Origin: JAJTFA01 sp051715425
GTDB taxonomy: Bacteria; Bacteroidota; Bacteroidia; UKL13-3
Length of the DNA stretch: 64,000 nt
Assembly (NCBI GenBank): GCA_051715425.1
Contig: JBPXJS010000009.1
Location: 281,847 to 345,846, forward strand
Direction: 5' to 3'
Part shown: one piece after another, positions 18,201 through 28,600 of the stretch
How positions within the stretch are numbered: position 1 is the first letter of the stretch
How the letters are laid out: each line of letters begins with the position of its first letter
Translations under genes and position numbers: made by a program
The notes under the pieces: model-generated
What the model was told of the DNA's origin: nothing
The model's input: the letters and a program-made list of their open reading frames with translations, nothing else
Database searches by the model: none

Positions 18201-21200
18201 ACCAAATGCAGTTATAGTTGAAGTAGTAATGCTGTTGCCTGATGGAGCTGCAGTTGAAACCGGAGTATATGTTCCTGCAAGGGTGCTTGTATTATTTGCA
18301 ATTCTGTTGTATGTGCTTATAGAACTTTCTGTAATACGCGCGGTTGTATTGGTAAAATTCGCCCCGCCCGATGTGATGCTTATATCCCAGTATCTTGTAG
18401 TGCCAATGGAAGCAAGTCCGCTACCCGCGCTGCCACCCGTGCTGGCATCAAATACTTCGGCTTTAATGGAAACCGTACCGCCTGAATTGGTTGTTGGGTT
18501 AATAAGCTCAAAAGGAGTATATGCACTTTTACCAACAGGAAATAAATAGGTGGATCCGCTTGATAAATTAGCTGGCAGAGTAAGTACAACGGGACCATTA
18601 ATGTAGCCGGCTGTGTGTGAAACAGCTCCGGATGCAGTATTTGTTAAGGTGAGCAGGTTTGTTCCGGTAGTAGTAATATTCCCTGAGTTTAGTGTAAGAT
18701 TTCCTGTCACGGTTGTTGGGTCACTTAAGGTAATTCCTCCGCTTCCGCTAATGGTAAGGTTGGTGATATTTCCTGAAATAACGGAAGTTGGTAAGGTTAA
18801 CGAGGATGTATTGGAAAAAGCCAATGTGGCGCTTGCATTACTGGCTATTATGTTTCCTGATGTTCTGCTCAAGGTTCCGCTTAGTGTGAGCGTGTTTGCA
18901 CCAATGGTTAACGAGCCTGATGTTAATGTTAAAGCAGCTGTACTCAATGAACCATTTTGCGAGGCATTCCCCTGCATCACAATTTCTTCAGGTGTGCCTG
19001 AGAGAGCAGGATAAACAGATGTCGGATTTGCAATAACGGAGATATCATCTATAGCAAATTCATCCCGGCTGCCTGAACCTCCAACATCGGCACCGTACCA
19101 GCGCAGGTAATAGTAGTTGCCATTTGCCACGCTAAGTCCTGTAAGATTAATCACACGATAATAGGATTTCCACGAAGGTGATCCGTCTGCAGTTTGCACT
19201 GTTGTAAGGTCTATACCTGTAGCATTGGCATAGCTGGAGTTATCTGCAGAATGGCTAAAGTTAAAACTGCTGCTTCTGCCCTGGTCATTTCTTACCCATA
19301 CCTTATAGAATAAAGATATAGATGTCATTGTACTCCCTGTTTGGTTTTGAATTTTTAAGGTGATGTTGCCACCAGTGTTCCATCCGCTTCCTGTTGGTTG
19401 TATTCCCATGGCATAGTTTCCTGAACTAACCAGAAATGAATAAACGCCAAGAGAAGTCACTCCTCCTGATGATTGGCCGATTCCACCGGTGATTGAACTT
19501 CCAAAAGTGGCGGCAGCCGTTGAACTTGTTGCGCTGTATGACCATGCATTGGAATTTAGTTGCCCTGTGGCCGGACTAGACGCTCCGAAAGTGGTTGTTG
19601 CCGCAAATACACCTTCGTTTACATTGCTAACGGTGTTGTCAAAATCAATAGAATAAGCAGTATTGGCAACACTTAATTGGAGACCGCTTGGCGGATTAAG
19701 AGTGGTTCCACTCGTAGTTGGCGCGCTTGCGGTAAGGTAATTATAAGTTGTTGCATTGGTTCCGTCCCAGGTATACGGTACTACAAGAACATTATATAAT
19801 GTTCCTGCTGCAAGCCCTGTTATAGTAGTGGTTGTTGATGGGGTGCTTGGCAAATTGGTAGCTGCTGTGGAAAAAATGGTTCCGACTCCTGCTGCCGGGG
19901 CTTGCCCGTTGGTTGAACTTAAAGTTGGGGTTCCGGTAGAATAAATCACTACATATCCACCTTGTGTGGCTCCGCTTCCGGGAAAAGTGGCGGCTACTCC
20001 AATACTAAGATCCAGTGTGGTTGTGCTTGCATTGGAAGTACTTAGAGTGGAAGCCTGTGCGGTCGGAACTGCCGATAAAGTTCTGAAGCTGCTCTCACTG
20101 CTTAAGCCCGTACCTCCTGAGTTGGTTGCATATCCGGCAAAATAATAAAGTGTTTGTGAAGACAAACTTGTACGCGAATGTGTGAAGGCAGAAACGGAAG
20201 TTCCACCTTCAGCCAATGGATTGTCAGATGAACTAACACCTGCTGATGTTTTAAAAACAGTACCCCTTGCTGTTAGGGCTGAGCCTCCGTCTGAAGTAAC
20301 GGTAGCACCCAGTGTGGCGCTGTTTTCTGTGATAGAGCTTACAGAAGGGGTTGTTAATGCCGGTGTTCCGGCACTTGTACTTGCATTAGCTGTTGGTGCT
20401 GATGAGGTAAGGTAATTATATGTTGACGCATTTGTACCGTCCCAAGTATACGGTATCACTAAAAAATTATATGATGTGGCGGATGCAAGAGCGGTTACAT
20501 TAATGCTGTTAGAGGGTGCCGATGGCAAATTGGTAGCACTGGTTGCAAATATACTTCCTACCCCTGCTGCAGGAGCCTGTCCGTTTGTTGAACTTAATGT
20601 TGGTGTTCCGGTTGAATAGATGATCACATACCCTGCTTGTGTTGCACCAGATCCGGGAAACGTAGCTCCCGTAAAACTCAGGTCTATTTGGGTAGAGGAA
20701 GCTGGAGTAGCCGATAAGCCGGAAGCCTGCACTGTTGCAGGGCTCGAAAGTGTTCTGAAACTGCTCTCAGAACTTAAACCTGTTCCGTTTGTATTGGTGG
20801 CATATCCGGCATAATAATATAATGTTTGCTCTGTTAAACCTGTTCTTGAATGACTATAGGTTCCAGTACTTGTTCCTCCTTCAGCCAGCGCATTATCAGA
20901 AGAAGTAACCCCCGCAGTTGTTTTATATGCCGTTCCTCTCGCGCTTAATGTAGCTCCTCCATCTGAGGTGATATTGGCACCCAAAGTGGCAGAATTGTGG
21001 GTGATGGATGTGGCGGTTGGCGTGGTTAAAGTTGGATTTGTTACTGTAGGTAGTGAGTTGGAATATTCCATATCATCCAGATAAACCGTCCCGGGAGACG
21101 TTGCACTGGACTGATGATTAAATGCCCAAGAGTCAATATTTACATCATTACTTATTCCGCCTCTTGCCAAACTCGAACCAACCCTTGTTCCGTCAACCCA

Positions 21201-21857
21201 TAAATCCCATGTGCCGGAAGAAATAGAATATGACGAGCCACTTCTCACATAGTTTTGAGAAGAGGTGGTATTGTTGTAATAAATTTCGATTGCAAATATG
21301 GTAGATGTGCTCTGAGTAAAAAGTGTTGTTGGATTTGAAATCCCGGTGGTTCCATATGTTGCGGAATTAAGCACATTATATGTTATGGCATTTGAAGCCC
21401 CAAAGGACCACCTGATTCCGGAAAATACCTGACTTGTGTTCATTGCATTATTGTCACTATAGGTTGCCCCATCTCCAATAGAAAGCTGATAAATTCCATT
21501 GGTTCCGCCTGAAAACGCAGCGCTAAACTTTAAATACCCAAGCTTAGAGGCGGTGAAATCATAAACCGAGAATTTTGTTGTTGATGAACTTGAAGTGTTT
21601 GATGTAATCTGTAACTCTGAACCGGATCCCAAATCGGCCAAACCTGCATTGGCCAAAGTAATTGATCCTGGGTTGGTGCCTACCCTTACTCTCGCTGTTC
21701 CTGAAGTTGGCGCGGGCAGAAAGGAGGTTGATGCGGTAGAGCTTGTATGGCTTCCCGTACCTGTTCCAAAATTATAGGTCCATGGTTGCGCACTTAATTG
21801 GTTTGTGAAAATGATTGATAATAACCAGAGCAACGTTGTAAATGATTTGCAGTTCAT
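15270..21857 (-). CDS. Giant T9SS-secreted modular surface protein, 2195 aa
   Basis: A signal peptide (cleavage after about residue 23, SAQ) precedes an N-terminal domain (24-270) similar to that of the 1090-aa neighbour. Two tandem copies of a 220-residue fibronectin-like block follow (275-495 and 500-718), then a long Ser/Thr/Gly/Asn-rich beta-solenoid-like stretch (to about 1640). A conserved module (1650-2110) beginning RRYRMLSPN is shared with three neighbours, and the end is a T9SS type A sorting domain (INVFPNPANDRVTI, later GKKMYEAQPN, GLYFIEI). Such proteins cross the outer membrane through T9SS and are anchored on the surface. Adhesion is the likely role, but no enzymatic motif was seen. 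The neighbours' terminator hairpin is absent at its 3' end. Confidence 0.85.
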   Translation of the reverse strand: MNCKSFTTLLWLLSIIFTNQLSAQPWTYNFGTGTGSHTSSTASTSFLPAPTSGTARVRVGTNPGSITLANAGLADLGSGSELQITSNTSSSSTTKFSVYDFTASKLGYLKFSAAFSGGTNGIYQLSIGDGATYSDNNAMNTSQVFSGIRWSFGASNAITYNVLNSATYGTTGISNPTTLFTQSTSTIFAIEIYYNNTTSSQNYVRSGSSYSISSGTWDLWVDGTRVGSSLARGGISNDVNIDSWAFNHQSSATSPGTVYLDDMEYSNSLPTVTNPTLTTPTATSITHNSATLGANITSDGGATLSARGTAYKTTAGVTSSDNALAEGGTSTGTYSHSRTGLTEQTLYYYAGYATNTNGTGLSSESSFRTLSSPATVQASGLSATPASSTQIDLSFTGATFPGSGATQAGYVIIYSTGTPTLSSTNGQAPAAGVGSIFATSATNLPSAPSNSINVTALASATSYNFLVIPYTWDGTNASTYNYLTSSAPTANASTSAGTPALTTPSVSSITENSATLGATVTSDGGSALTARGTVFKTSAGVSSSDNPLAEGGTSVSAFTHSRTSLSSQTLYYFAGYATNSGGTGLSSESSFRTLSAVPTAQASTLSTSNASTTTLDLSIGVAATFPGSGATQGGYVVIYSTGTPTLSSTNGQAPAAGVGTIFSTAATNLPSTPSTTTTITGLAAGTLYNVLVVPYTWDGTNATTYNYLTASAPTTSGTTLNPPSGLQLSVANTAYSIDFDNTVSNVNEGVFAATTTFGASSPATGQLNSNAWSYSATSSTAAATFGSSITGGIGQSSGGVTSLGVYSFLVSSGNYAMGIQPTGSGWNTGGNITLKIQNQTGSTMTSISLFYKVWVRNDQGRSSSFNFSHSADNSSYANATGIDLTTVQTADGSPSWKSYYRVINLTGLSVANGNYYYLRWYGADVGGSGSRDEFAIDDISVIANPTSVYPALSGTPEEIVMQGNASQNGSLSTAALTLTSGSLTIGANTLTLSGTLSRTSGNIIASNASATLAFSNTSSLTLPTSVISGNITNLTISGSGGITLSDPTTVTGNLTLNSGNITTTGTNLLTLTNTASGAVSHTAGYINGPVVLTLPANLSSGSTYLFPVGKSAYTPFELINPTTNSGGTVSIKAEVFDASTGGSAGSGLASIGTTRYWDISITSGGANFTNTTARITESSISTYNRIANNTSTLAGTYTPVSTAAPSGNSITTSTITAFGYFVFGELAATISEVYIPQYIQGVSGTNNNRIPYAFRLTIGNLIPSSTYRYYNAAVITGDLASSNGAGNPIIVDATGNTFTRLTAPDLSSSYGSFTTDGSGNYTGWFVLEPTGDTRFDIANSVYMRIMLNNGNGGTAVSTRVTSTNTAKVIDLSTGSTSNDGTAIYGGTSSSAKNFALLFDNLDGTGRPINATLIESDAVANTAANGYATFYDANVNGASRKWGSIVPNVNANGVKRIEYRSLTDGSLEYWVSDNDGNWNGTANTVNPTGGSTALVVSSSVSDSVTVSNNTTLQENMTINGKIDIASGKKLNLNGFTLTINNGFKSGSSGTVTGSSTSSIIITGSVADAGTLSMDQTNSGTTNVLNRLVVNKTSGTLTLGNTLQIVDSVSVASGGTLASAGNLTLLSTASTTARVGQLNGGSITGNVNVQRFIPAITRRYRMLSPNTGNFTYSQLIDDIYVTGSGGATNGFDATTQNSTSVYTYQEDNSGTGRGWKAVTNITNTLTAGKGALVFVRGDRTLSSPAWYDGPFPSQNAVTVDFVEGINSGNISPTVSYTNTDIDNNNGWNLVGNPYPSQIDWTLVTKSNLNTFFHLLNPATGSYESDDGTGVYLASGQAFFVKAENTGSPTLTFTESCKVTSAPVDYFKSGLNRLTAKMIKDNLNSDVAWLEFKQGASNHYTSGEDAPKFTNSLINFGFLVSASEKVQLNRVAPLTHVADTFTLFANATQGSYTLQFSNMGMVPAHKAILLRDLFTTQIIDLRAAPSYTFNITNNTASAGNRFELIFIDQSALPVELLYFRAYSLVNTDDVAIEWASVSEKNNAYYMIERSVNNEVFDETGTVKGQLNSNKLNNYQFIDEDALTYAITMGVQTLYYRLVQYDLSGEKSHSEAVAVHIGELYPSAHPEINVFPNPANDRVTIKATNGITIKYLSIYDITGKKMYEAQPNKTEAQMEVGHLPQGLYFIEINKTYKEKLNIE
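19706..21035 (-). repeat. Tandem duplication of a 220-residue fibronectin-like block
   Basis: Within the 2195-aa protein, residues 275-495 and 500-718 align end to end. Landmarks that recur in the same order include NSATLGA, SDGG, LAEGGTS, SSESSFRTLS, PGSGATQ, IIYSTGTPTLSSTNGQAP (with VIYST in copy 2) and VPYTWDGTNA. The near-identity of several stretches suggests a recent duplication and possible copy-number variation. Confidence 0.75.
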
Positions 21858-22092
21858 ATAAGTGTTTTAACAAGGCTCGAATTTATTACATATAAGTATA
21901 TTTTTACCAACGTTTTAAATTAGGTATTTAAAATACCCTGATAAGGGGAATCAGGCCAGTTATAAATTATTCTCGAACCTTAGTTTATTAGCTCTTGCAG
22001 TTAGTTTGTTTTGCGTTGCTGCACTTTGCCATGACAGGTTTCCGGGAGGTTATTTTTATATTAAATTTCTGTTGCATGCTTCATCACAGAAA

Positions 22093-22121
22093 AGGCCGCA
22101 ACCCAAGCAGGGTCACGACCT
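22093..22121 (-). terminator. Hairpin terminator after the 1090-aa T9SS gene
   Basis: On the minus strand, AGGTCGTGACCC pairs imperfectly with GGGTTGCGGCCT and is followed by TTTCTG, about 32 bases past the stop codon at 22153. Its layout matches the stronger terminators at 25571 and 31498. The rest of the 295-bp gap to 21858 holds the upstream region of the next gene with no further clear signal. Confidence 0.45.
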
Positions 22122-22152
22122 GTTTCTCACCTAAGCTATGAAAACCAATTTT

Positions 22153-25100
22153 TTAATTTACCAATAGTTTTAAACTTGCTCCATTTGCAGCTTTTATAAA
22201 GTATATGCCTCCTGACAGATCAGAAATATCAACCTGAACAGTTCCGGTTTCTGCCGTAATTGATTTAACCGGCTTGCCGGATATATCAGCAATGGTAATA
22301 GGTTTTGAGTCTGCGTTAATAATAGTAATTTGAGAAGTTGCCGGATTAGGGTAAACCGCTAATAAAGGAGTAACTAAAGTGTTCTCTATCTGTAAAACAA
22401 CGGTAGCTGATATGGATGTTTCTCCTGAGAAATCAACCTGTTTAACACGATAGTATATCATTTCAGCGCCATGTTGTTTGGCATAGTTGATTGCTTCTTT
22501 GTCAGAAAAAGTATAGTGAAAAAGTCCGCTGTAATTACCTGCTCCTTTTACCACACCTGTTGGTTCGAATATCGAATTATCAAAAGAACGTTCAATAATA
22601 AACCGGTCATTATTTGTTTCACCGGCAGTCGACCAAAGTACGTTGGCATCATTTCCTGCTTTTATTACATGGAACGAAACCAAATTTACCGGCAATGCAT
22701 TTTGGTTTATAATAACCAGCAGAAAACGATTTCCCTGAGAGGCAGCATTGGATGTTATGGAGAAATTATACTGTTGTGTACTGCGAATATCAGTTATCGT
22801 ATTGGTAAATAAATCGTGCAGAAGAATAGCCTTTGTAGCAGGGATGTTTTGCAATTGCGAAAACTCAAGATAATAGTTGTTCGCGGCCGCATTGGAAAAT
22901 AATACAAAGGTGTCGGCAATATTGGTAAGTGGCGGTACAGTGTTCAACTGAACATTTGTGGGGTTGGTTGGCACTTTAAATCCCATATTAATTCCCGAGT
23001 TGGTAAATTTAATCGCATCTTCATTGGAATTGTAGGTCATGCTGGCACCATTTACAAAACGTAACCATGCCACGTCACTGTTAATGGAGTCTCTTACCAT
23101 CCGGATGGTAAAACGGTTTGTATATGCTGCTTTAAAATACGCAGCCGGAGTTGAACTTGTTTTGCAATTCTCAGTAAAAGTTACCGAAGGCGATATTGCA
23201 TTGGCCTGCACAAAAAAGGCTTGTCCTGATGCAACCGGAGTTGATCCGTCATTGGCAACATAAGCATTGGTTGCAGGATCAAGCGTGTAAATAAATCCGT
23301 TAAGGTTTGATTTGCTTACCAAATTCCAGTTTATAGATGAAGGGTAAGGGTTTCCTATCAGGTTCCATCCGTCTGATGTTGGGTCACCGGTGCTGGTGTA
23401 AGTAATAGCTGGTGAAATATTTCCTTTGTTAACCGGTCCTGTAAAATCTGCTGTTAACGCATTTTGTGCAACATACGGTGCAGTATACCATTGCGGTGCA
23501 GGCAATGTTCTGTCTCCTCTTACAAAAACAAGTGTACCTTTACCCTGGTCAAGTGTTTGGTTAATATGGGTTACGGCTTTCCATCCGCGGCCACCTGTTG
23601 TAGATTCCTGATAGGTATAAGCTGTTGTCTGGTTTCCTGATGCGAAATCAAATCCATTGGTGGCTCCGCCTGATCCACTGATAAACATATCATCTTTAAG
23701 ATCATTATATGTAAAAGAAGAGGTATTGGGCGATAACATTCTGTACCTTCTGACTACAGAAGGAATATAACGCTGAACTGTTACATTGCCAAGAATATCA
23801 GCACTTGCAGGTATGGCAGCAATAGAGGCTGTTTGGGTTGCAGTGGAAATAAGTACGAGGTTATTTTGTGTGTGTAAAGTTCCGTTTACTAAAGTTACGG
23901 TATTGCCTACCTCAACTGTATTGCCCAGGTTAAATGTTCCATCTGAAATAGATGCGCCCCTGTTAATGGTAAGGTTGTTCAACCTGTTGGTTGATCCTTG
24001 TATATCTTGCGAGAATAAAACGGTGTCGAATTTATTGCTTCCGTTAACGATCAGGTTAGAGGTGCTGCTGCCAATTAATTTTCCTGAACCTGTAACTCTT
24101 CCGTTTAAGGTTAATGTTTTGCCATTGAGGTTAAACGAACCCAGAGAAAGATCAAGTGTGGTATTTACTGTAATATCGCCTCCGGCAACTACACCCGCAG
24201 AATCACTTACAATAAGTTTGCAATATGTTCCTGATGGAATACCGGCTCCTTTAATTTTTTTGTAGTTAATGGTGCTGCCTGTGTATATATTACCTAAAAC
24301 AGGTTGTGTGGCATTATTAATAATCAGGTTTGCATTTTTTAATACATCAATTGTTGCGTTAATTGTGTAGGTTTCTGGCACCGTAAGGCTTATCGCATTT
24401 ACACTGTCACCTAGAATTATTTTAGAGTTGGTTCCGCTTATACTCAGGTTACCTGTAATTCCGGCATTCGTGGTGTTTTTAACATGATAATAAATAGATG
24501 ACGTGCTGAAATTAGCCGGAGTGGCATCTCCTGTTCCGTCCATATTTGTTGTCCATGAAGTGAGCAAATTTAATGCTCCTGAAGTTTTTGCATAATAATT
24601 CAGTTCTGTGTTGTAAGCTGTATCTATAGTCGAAGAATAGAACACATCATCAAGAAACAGATTTGAATTGTTGCTGGTACTGCTTTCTCCTGTAAACATC
24701 CATGAGTCGATGTTTGCCGATGTACTCATGCCATTTCTTCTCGCATCATCTATAATAAGGATTCCATTTACATATACATCAAAACGGTCGTCAGCAATTG
24801 TTTCGGCTAATCCTTTGTAAGTGTAATTTACGGTATTGGAACTTCCATTGAGGTTATTGGCAAATACTTCTATGGTATACACATTTCCTTGTTTAAACGT
24901 AAACGAACTGAGAGTTATCCAACTTCCATTGCTGCGGTATTTTGTTGTAATAGCTCCATTGGAACCAATTGTAAATTGTAGTGCACCAAATATATCGTTG
25001 TTTGAATAGTCAGAACTATTGCTAAAAGAACTTCCGTTGCCAAATGCATACACCCAATTTCCTGAAGTAGAAAGAGCTTGCGCGCTGCTGTTGCCAAGCA

Positions 25101-25425
25101 AAAAGCTGAATTTTGAGTAAAATGCCCTGTCACCGGTAAAATCATATAAAGAAACTTTATTAACTGTGCTGTTGCTGGAGGCTGTCATACGCAGCAAACT
25201 GCCAGATCCAAGTTTGGTATTTCCAGATCCGGAGGTTTCCAGATTAAAACTCCCCCCATTTCCGATTTTTACCTGAGTGGTGCCGGAAGCAACTGCGGGA
25301 AGAAAAGTAGTACTGGTGCCGCTACTTAATGATGAGGCTGACGTTCCAAAATTATAGGAAACGTTTTGTGCCATTCCGCTAAGGGTTGCTAATAGCAGAA
25401 GTGTTGTGTTAATTATTGTTTTCAT
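22153..25425 (-). CDS. T9SS-secreted surface protein, 1090 aa
   Basis: The signal peptide ends near GMAQ (residue 20). An N-terminal beta-sandwich-like domain (about 21-290) starts with the same NFGT...SLYDFTG pattern as the N-terminus of the 2195-aa protein. A beta-solenoid-like stretch (290-550) with repeated 'LTLNGRVTGSGKLIGS' type turns precedes the shared C-terminal module (555-1000, starting RRYRMLSPNTSS, with WNLIGNPYPSS and VTFTENCK). The last 80 residues are a T9SS type A sorting domain (LLAVYPNPATSQITI, later GGIYFIKA). This is the shortest of the four paralogues and the simplest version of the architecture. A surface adhesin or structural role is inferred; no catalytic motif is visible. 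Confidence 0.85.
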   Translation of the reverse strand: MKTIINTTLLLLATLSGMAQNVSYNFGTSASSLSSGTSTTFLPAVASGTTQVKIGNGGSFNLETSGSGNTKLGSGSLLRMTASSNSTVNKVSLYDFTGDRAFYSKFSFLLGNSSAQALSTSGNWVYAFGNGSSFSNSSDYSNNDIFGALQFTIGSNGAITTKYRSNGSWITLSSFTFKQGNVYTIEVFANNLNGSSNTVNYTYKGLAETIADDRFDVYVNGILIIDDARRNGMSTSANIDSWMFTGESSTSNNSNLFLDDVFYSSTIDTAYNTELNYYAKTSGALNLLTSWTTNMDGTGDATPANFSTSSIYYHVKNTTNAGITGNLSISGTNSKIILGDSVNAISLTVPETYTINATIDVLKNANLIINNATQPVLGNIYTGSTINYKKIKGAGIPSGTYCKLIVSDSAGVVAGGDITVNTTLDLSLGSFNLNGKTLTLNGRVTGSGKLIGSSTSNLIVNGSNKFDTVLFSQDIQGSTNRLNNLTINRGASISDGTFNLGNTVEVGNTVTLVNGTLHTQNNLVLISTATQTASIAAIPASADILGNVTVQRYIPSVVRRYRMLSPNTSSFTYNDLKDDMFISGSGGATNGFDFASGNQTTAYTYQESTTGGRGWKAVTHINQTLDQGKGTLVFVRGDRTLPAPQWYTAPYVAQNALTADFTGPVNKGNISPAITYTSTGDPTSDGWNLIGNPYPSSINWNLVSKSNLNGFIYTLDPATNAYVANDGSTPVASGQAFFVQANAISPSVTFTENCKTSSTPAAYFKAAYTNRFTIRMVRDSINSDVAWLRFVNGASMTYNSNEDAIKFTNSGINMGFKVPTNPTNVQLNTVPPLTNIADTFVLFSNAAANNYYLEFSQLQNIPATKAILLHDLFTNTITDIRSTQQYNFSITSNAASQGNRFLLVIINQNALPVNLVSFHVIKAGNDANVLWSTAGETNNDRFIIERSFDNSIFEPTGVVKGAGNYSGLFHYTFSDKEAINYAKQHGAEMIYYRVKQVDFSGETSISATVVLQIENTLVTPLLAVYPNPATSQITIINADSKPITIADISGKPVKSITAETGTVQVDISDLSGGIYFIKAANGASLKLLVN

Positions 25426-25570
25426 TTGTGAAAGGGTGTTAGCTTTTGGTTCTACACCTGTTTCACGTATGATGCCAATTGTTTAATTATTTGACAATCA
25501 GTATTGTGTGTTTTTTCGCCACACCGGTTTCTTCCGGATTTGGGAAAAAATATTCCAAAACAAAGAAAGA

Positions 25571-25604
25571 AGGCCGTCAACTCTCAACCAAAGAGTGACG
25601 GCCT
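25571..25604 (-). terminator. Rho-independent terminator after the 1879-aa T9SS gene
   Basis: The minus-strand stem AGGCCGTCACTCT / AGAGTTGACGGCCT (one bulged base) closes on a short loop, TTTGGTTG, and is followed by TCTTTCTTTG. It is 44 bases past the stop codon at 25648. Stem, loop sequence and the bases between stop and stem (GGTTGC) match the terminator at 31498. Confidence 0.7.
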
Positions 25605-25647
25605 CGCAACCTATATATGAAAACAGCTTCTTTGTTCTGCGTTTGTA

Positions 25648-28600
25648 TTAGTGCTTTATCATCAGTTTTTGTGTGGTCATGCCTTCAGCATGTATAAAAT
25701 AAATTCCGTTTTGCAGAGATGATATATCAAAACTGATTTTATCCTGAACAGAATAAATCTCGCGAATTATTTTGCCTGTGATATCTGCAATTTTAATCAC
25801 TCCTAAAACAACCCCGGTTTGTGCCGAAGAAATGCTTACTTCTGTATTGGCCGGATTTGGATATACCAGCAGAGAAGAGTTGGATGTATTCATTTTCGCC
25901 ACACTTAGCGATACAACCTGAGAAAGATGTTCTGATCCATTCAAATCAATCTGACGAATACGGTAGTAAATTTTATCAACCCCACTATTCATTGCGCCCT
26001 TATCTGTGTAGGCGTAATTCATTCTTACCTGGCTGTTTCCGGCACCTTTTACCGTTCCCGTTTCTTCAAACAAAATATTGTCTGATGATTTTTCTACCAC
26101 GAAACGATCGTTATTGGTTTCAGTGGCAGTACTCCAGGTAATTTCCGCATCAGTTGTATTTTTAAGAGTGGCGTTGATGCTTATAAAGTCAACCGGTAAT
26201 GCACTTTGATCAATAATAATAAGCTGGAACCGGTCGCCTTGAGAAGCGGCATTGGATATGGTAAAATTATACACCTGTGTGGAACGAACATCAGTTATGG
26301 TGTTTGTAAATAAATCGCGCAAAAGAATAGCCTTTGTAGCAGGAATATTTTGGAGTTGAGTGAATTCAATTCGGTAAGTATTTGCAGCAGCATTGGCGAA
26401 CAAAACAAAAGTATCTGAAACATTGGTTAGCGGTGGCACAGTATTTAATTGCACATTGGTAGGCCCGCTTGGTACCCTGAAACCCATATTAATTCCGGAA
26501 TTGGCAAACTTTATGGCATCTTCAGTTGATAAGTAGTTCATGCTTGCACCATTATTAAGCCTTAACCATGCCACATCACTATTTAATGAATCGAGAACCA
26601 TGCGGATAGTAAGACGGTTTGTTGGACCCGCTTTAAATAAACCAAGAGGAGTGCCTGATGATTTGCAGGATTCTGTGAATGTAACAGAAGGGGATGCTCC
26701 GTTAGCCTGTACAAAAAATCCCTGACCTGATGCAATAATCTGACTGCCATCATTGGCAACATATGCGTTTGATGAAGGATCATAGGCATAGGTAAATGTG
26801 GCTATATTGGATTTGGTTACCAGAGTCCAGTCTATAGGAGATGGGTATGGGTTTCCGATCAGGTTCCAGCCATCGGAAGTGGGGCTTCCCGTATTGGTAT
26901 AAGTTAAAGTTGGAGAAAAGTTGCCTTTGTTAATGCTACCCGTAAAGTCAAAAGTAACAGCATTTTGAGCCACAAACGGTGCAGTATACCATTGTGGTGC
27001 AGATAATGTTCTGTCGCCACGCACAAATACAAATGCTCCCTGTCCGGCACTTAATCCCTGTGAAGTATTGGAAATAGCTTTCCAGCCCCGCCCTCCGGTT
27101 GTTGATTCCTGATAGGTAAATATGGTGGTACTGTTTTGTGGTGATGCATCAAATCCGTTGGAGGTTCCACCTGTACCTGTTACAAACATATCGTCCTTAA
27201 AATCATTAAACGTAAACCCGCTAATGCCTGGTGATAGCATTCGGTATCTTCTGGCAACAGCCGGTACATAACGTTGCACATTAATATTACCCGTAATATC
27301 AGCACTTGCTCCGAAAATGGCCACGCGTGCAGTATGTGTCGAATCCGAAGCCAATAACAAATTTCCGGCACTTGCCAGTGTTCCATCAGTTGGTGTTACA
27401 ACTGAAAGTATTTCGAGGCTGTTTCCTAATGTTATTGTTTGTCCGTTTCTGTTAAATGTTAAGTTTTGAAACCTGTTTGTAGTGCCGCTTGTTGTTTGAT
27501 CTACATACAATGTTCCGAATGAACCACTGCCTCCAATAGTAAGCGAGGAGCTCGTACCATTTGCAGTAAGTGAGTTTGAAGAGGATCCGCTAAAACCACC
27601 ATTAAGTGTAAGGGTATACGCACCAACAACCAGTTTCCCGTTGGTTAAGGTTAATGTACCATTAATGGTTTGGCTTCCGTTTAAAGCCATAGCGGTATTG
27701 CCATTGTTGATGGTTAAACTATTCACCGTGGCAGGCAGCCCGTTTCCAAATACCTGTGTTGCAGAACCGCTATAGGTGTAATTTCCGCTTGTGCTAAAAG
27801 TTCTTGTTCCGCTTACCTGCACGTTTCCTGTTGCACCTGATGTGGTAATACCGCTCACGTTGCCTAAAGAAATCCCGGCTCCTGATATAAGCGTAAATGC
27901 TCCTGTTCCGCTAAGGGTAGTGTTGCCAAACGCAACGGTACCTGCACTGTCTAAAAATGTTCCACCAACAACCAGGTTGTTTCCAAGTGTAATGGTTTCT
28001 CCGCTTCTGTTAACGGTAATATTGTTAAAGAGATTCGTAGTACCCACGGTGGTTTGGTCTGCCGAAAGATTTCCTCCTAATGAACCGGAGCCCCTTATTG
28101 CCAGGTTGGATGTGGCAGATCCTGTAATACTTCCAGTGCCGCTTATCGAACCGTTTATGGAGAGGGTATTCCCGTTTACAATAATATTTCCGCTTGTAAG
28201 CACAAGTGTACCGCCTACGGTAATATTCTGGCTCATGGTTACTCCGGCTGAGCGATTGGTGGTAAGGTTATTAATAGTGGTTGTTAAGGGATAGGTTGGG
28301 AATGTTCCGGTTATGGCACCCTTAAACTCAAAATTTGCTCCGTTATGAATGGAATCCTTGGTATTGGCGCTTGCCGTTGACCCACTCATACCGCTTGCGT
28401 GAGAGGTAATTAAAGTGGCACCTGAATTTACATATAAAATATTGTTGCCTCCCGAACCATAAGAGTTTTCATCAATAATGGCATATCCCTGCATATTTAA
28501 AGTACCACCACTTTTTACGGTGAACTTCGACATAAATGTAATTGATGTGTATAAGGAAAGCGCAATATCAGAATTGAACTGAGTTACTGTTCCGCTCTCT

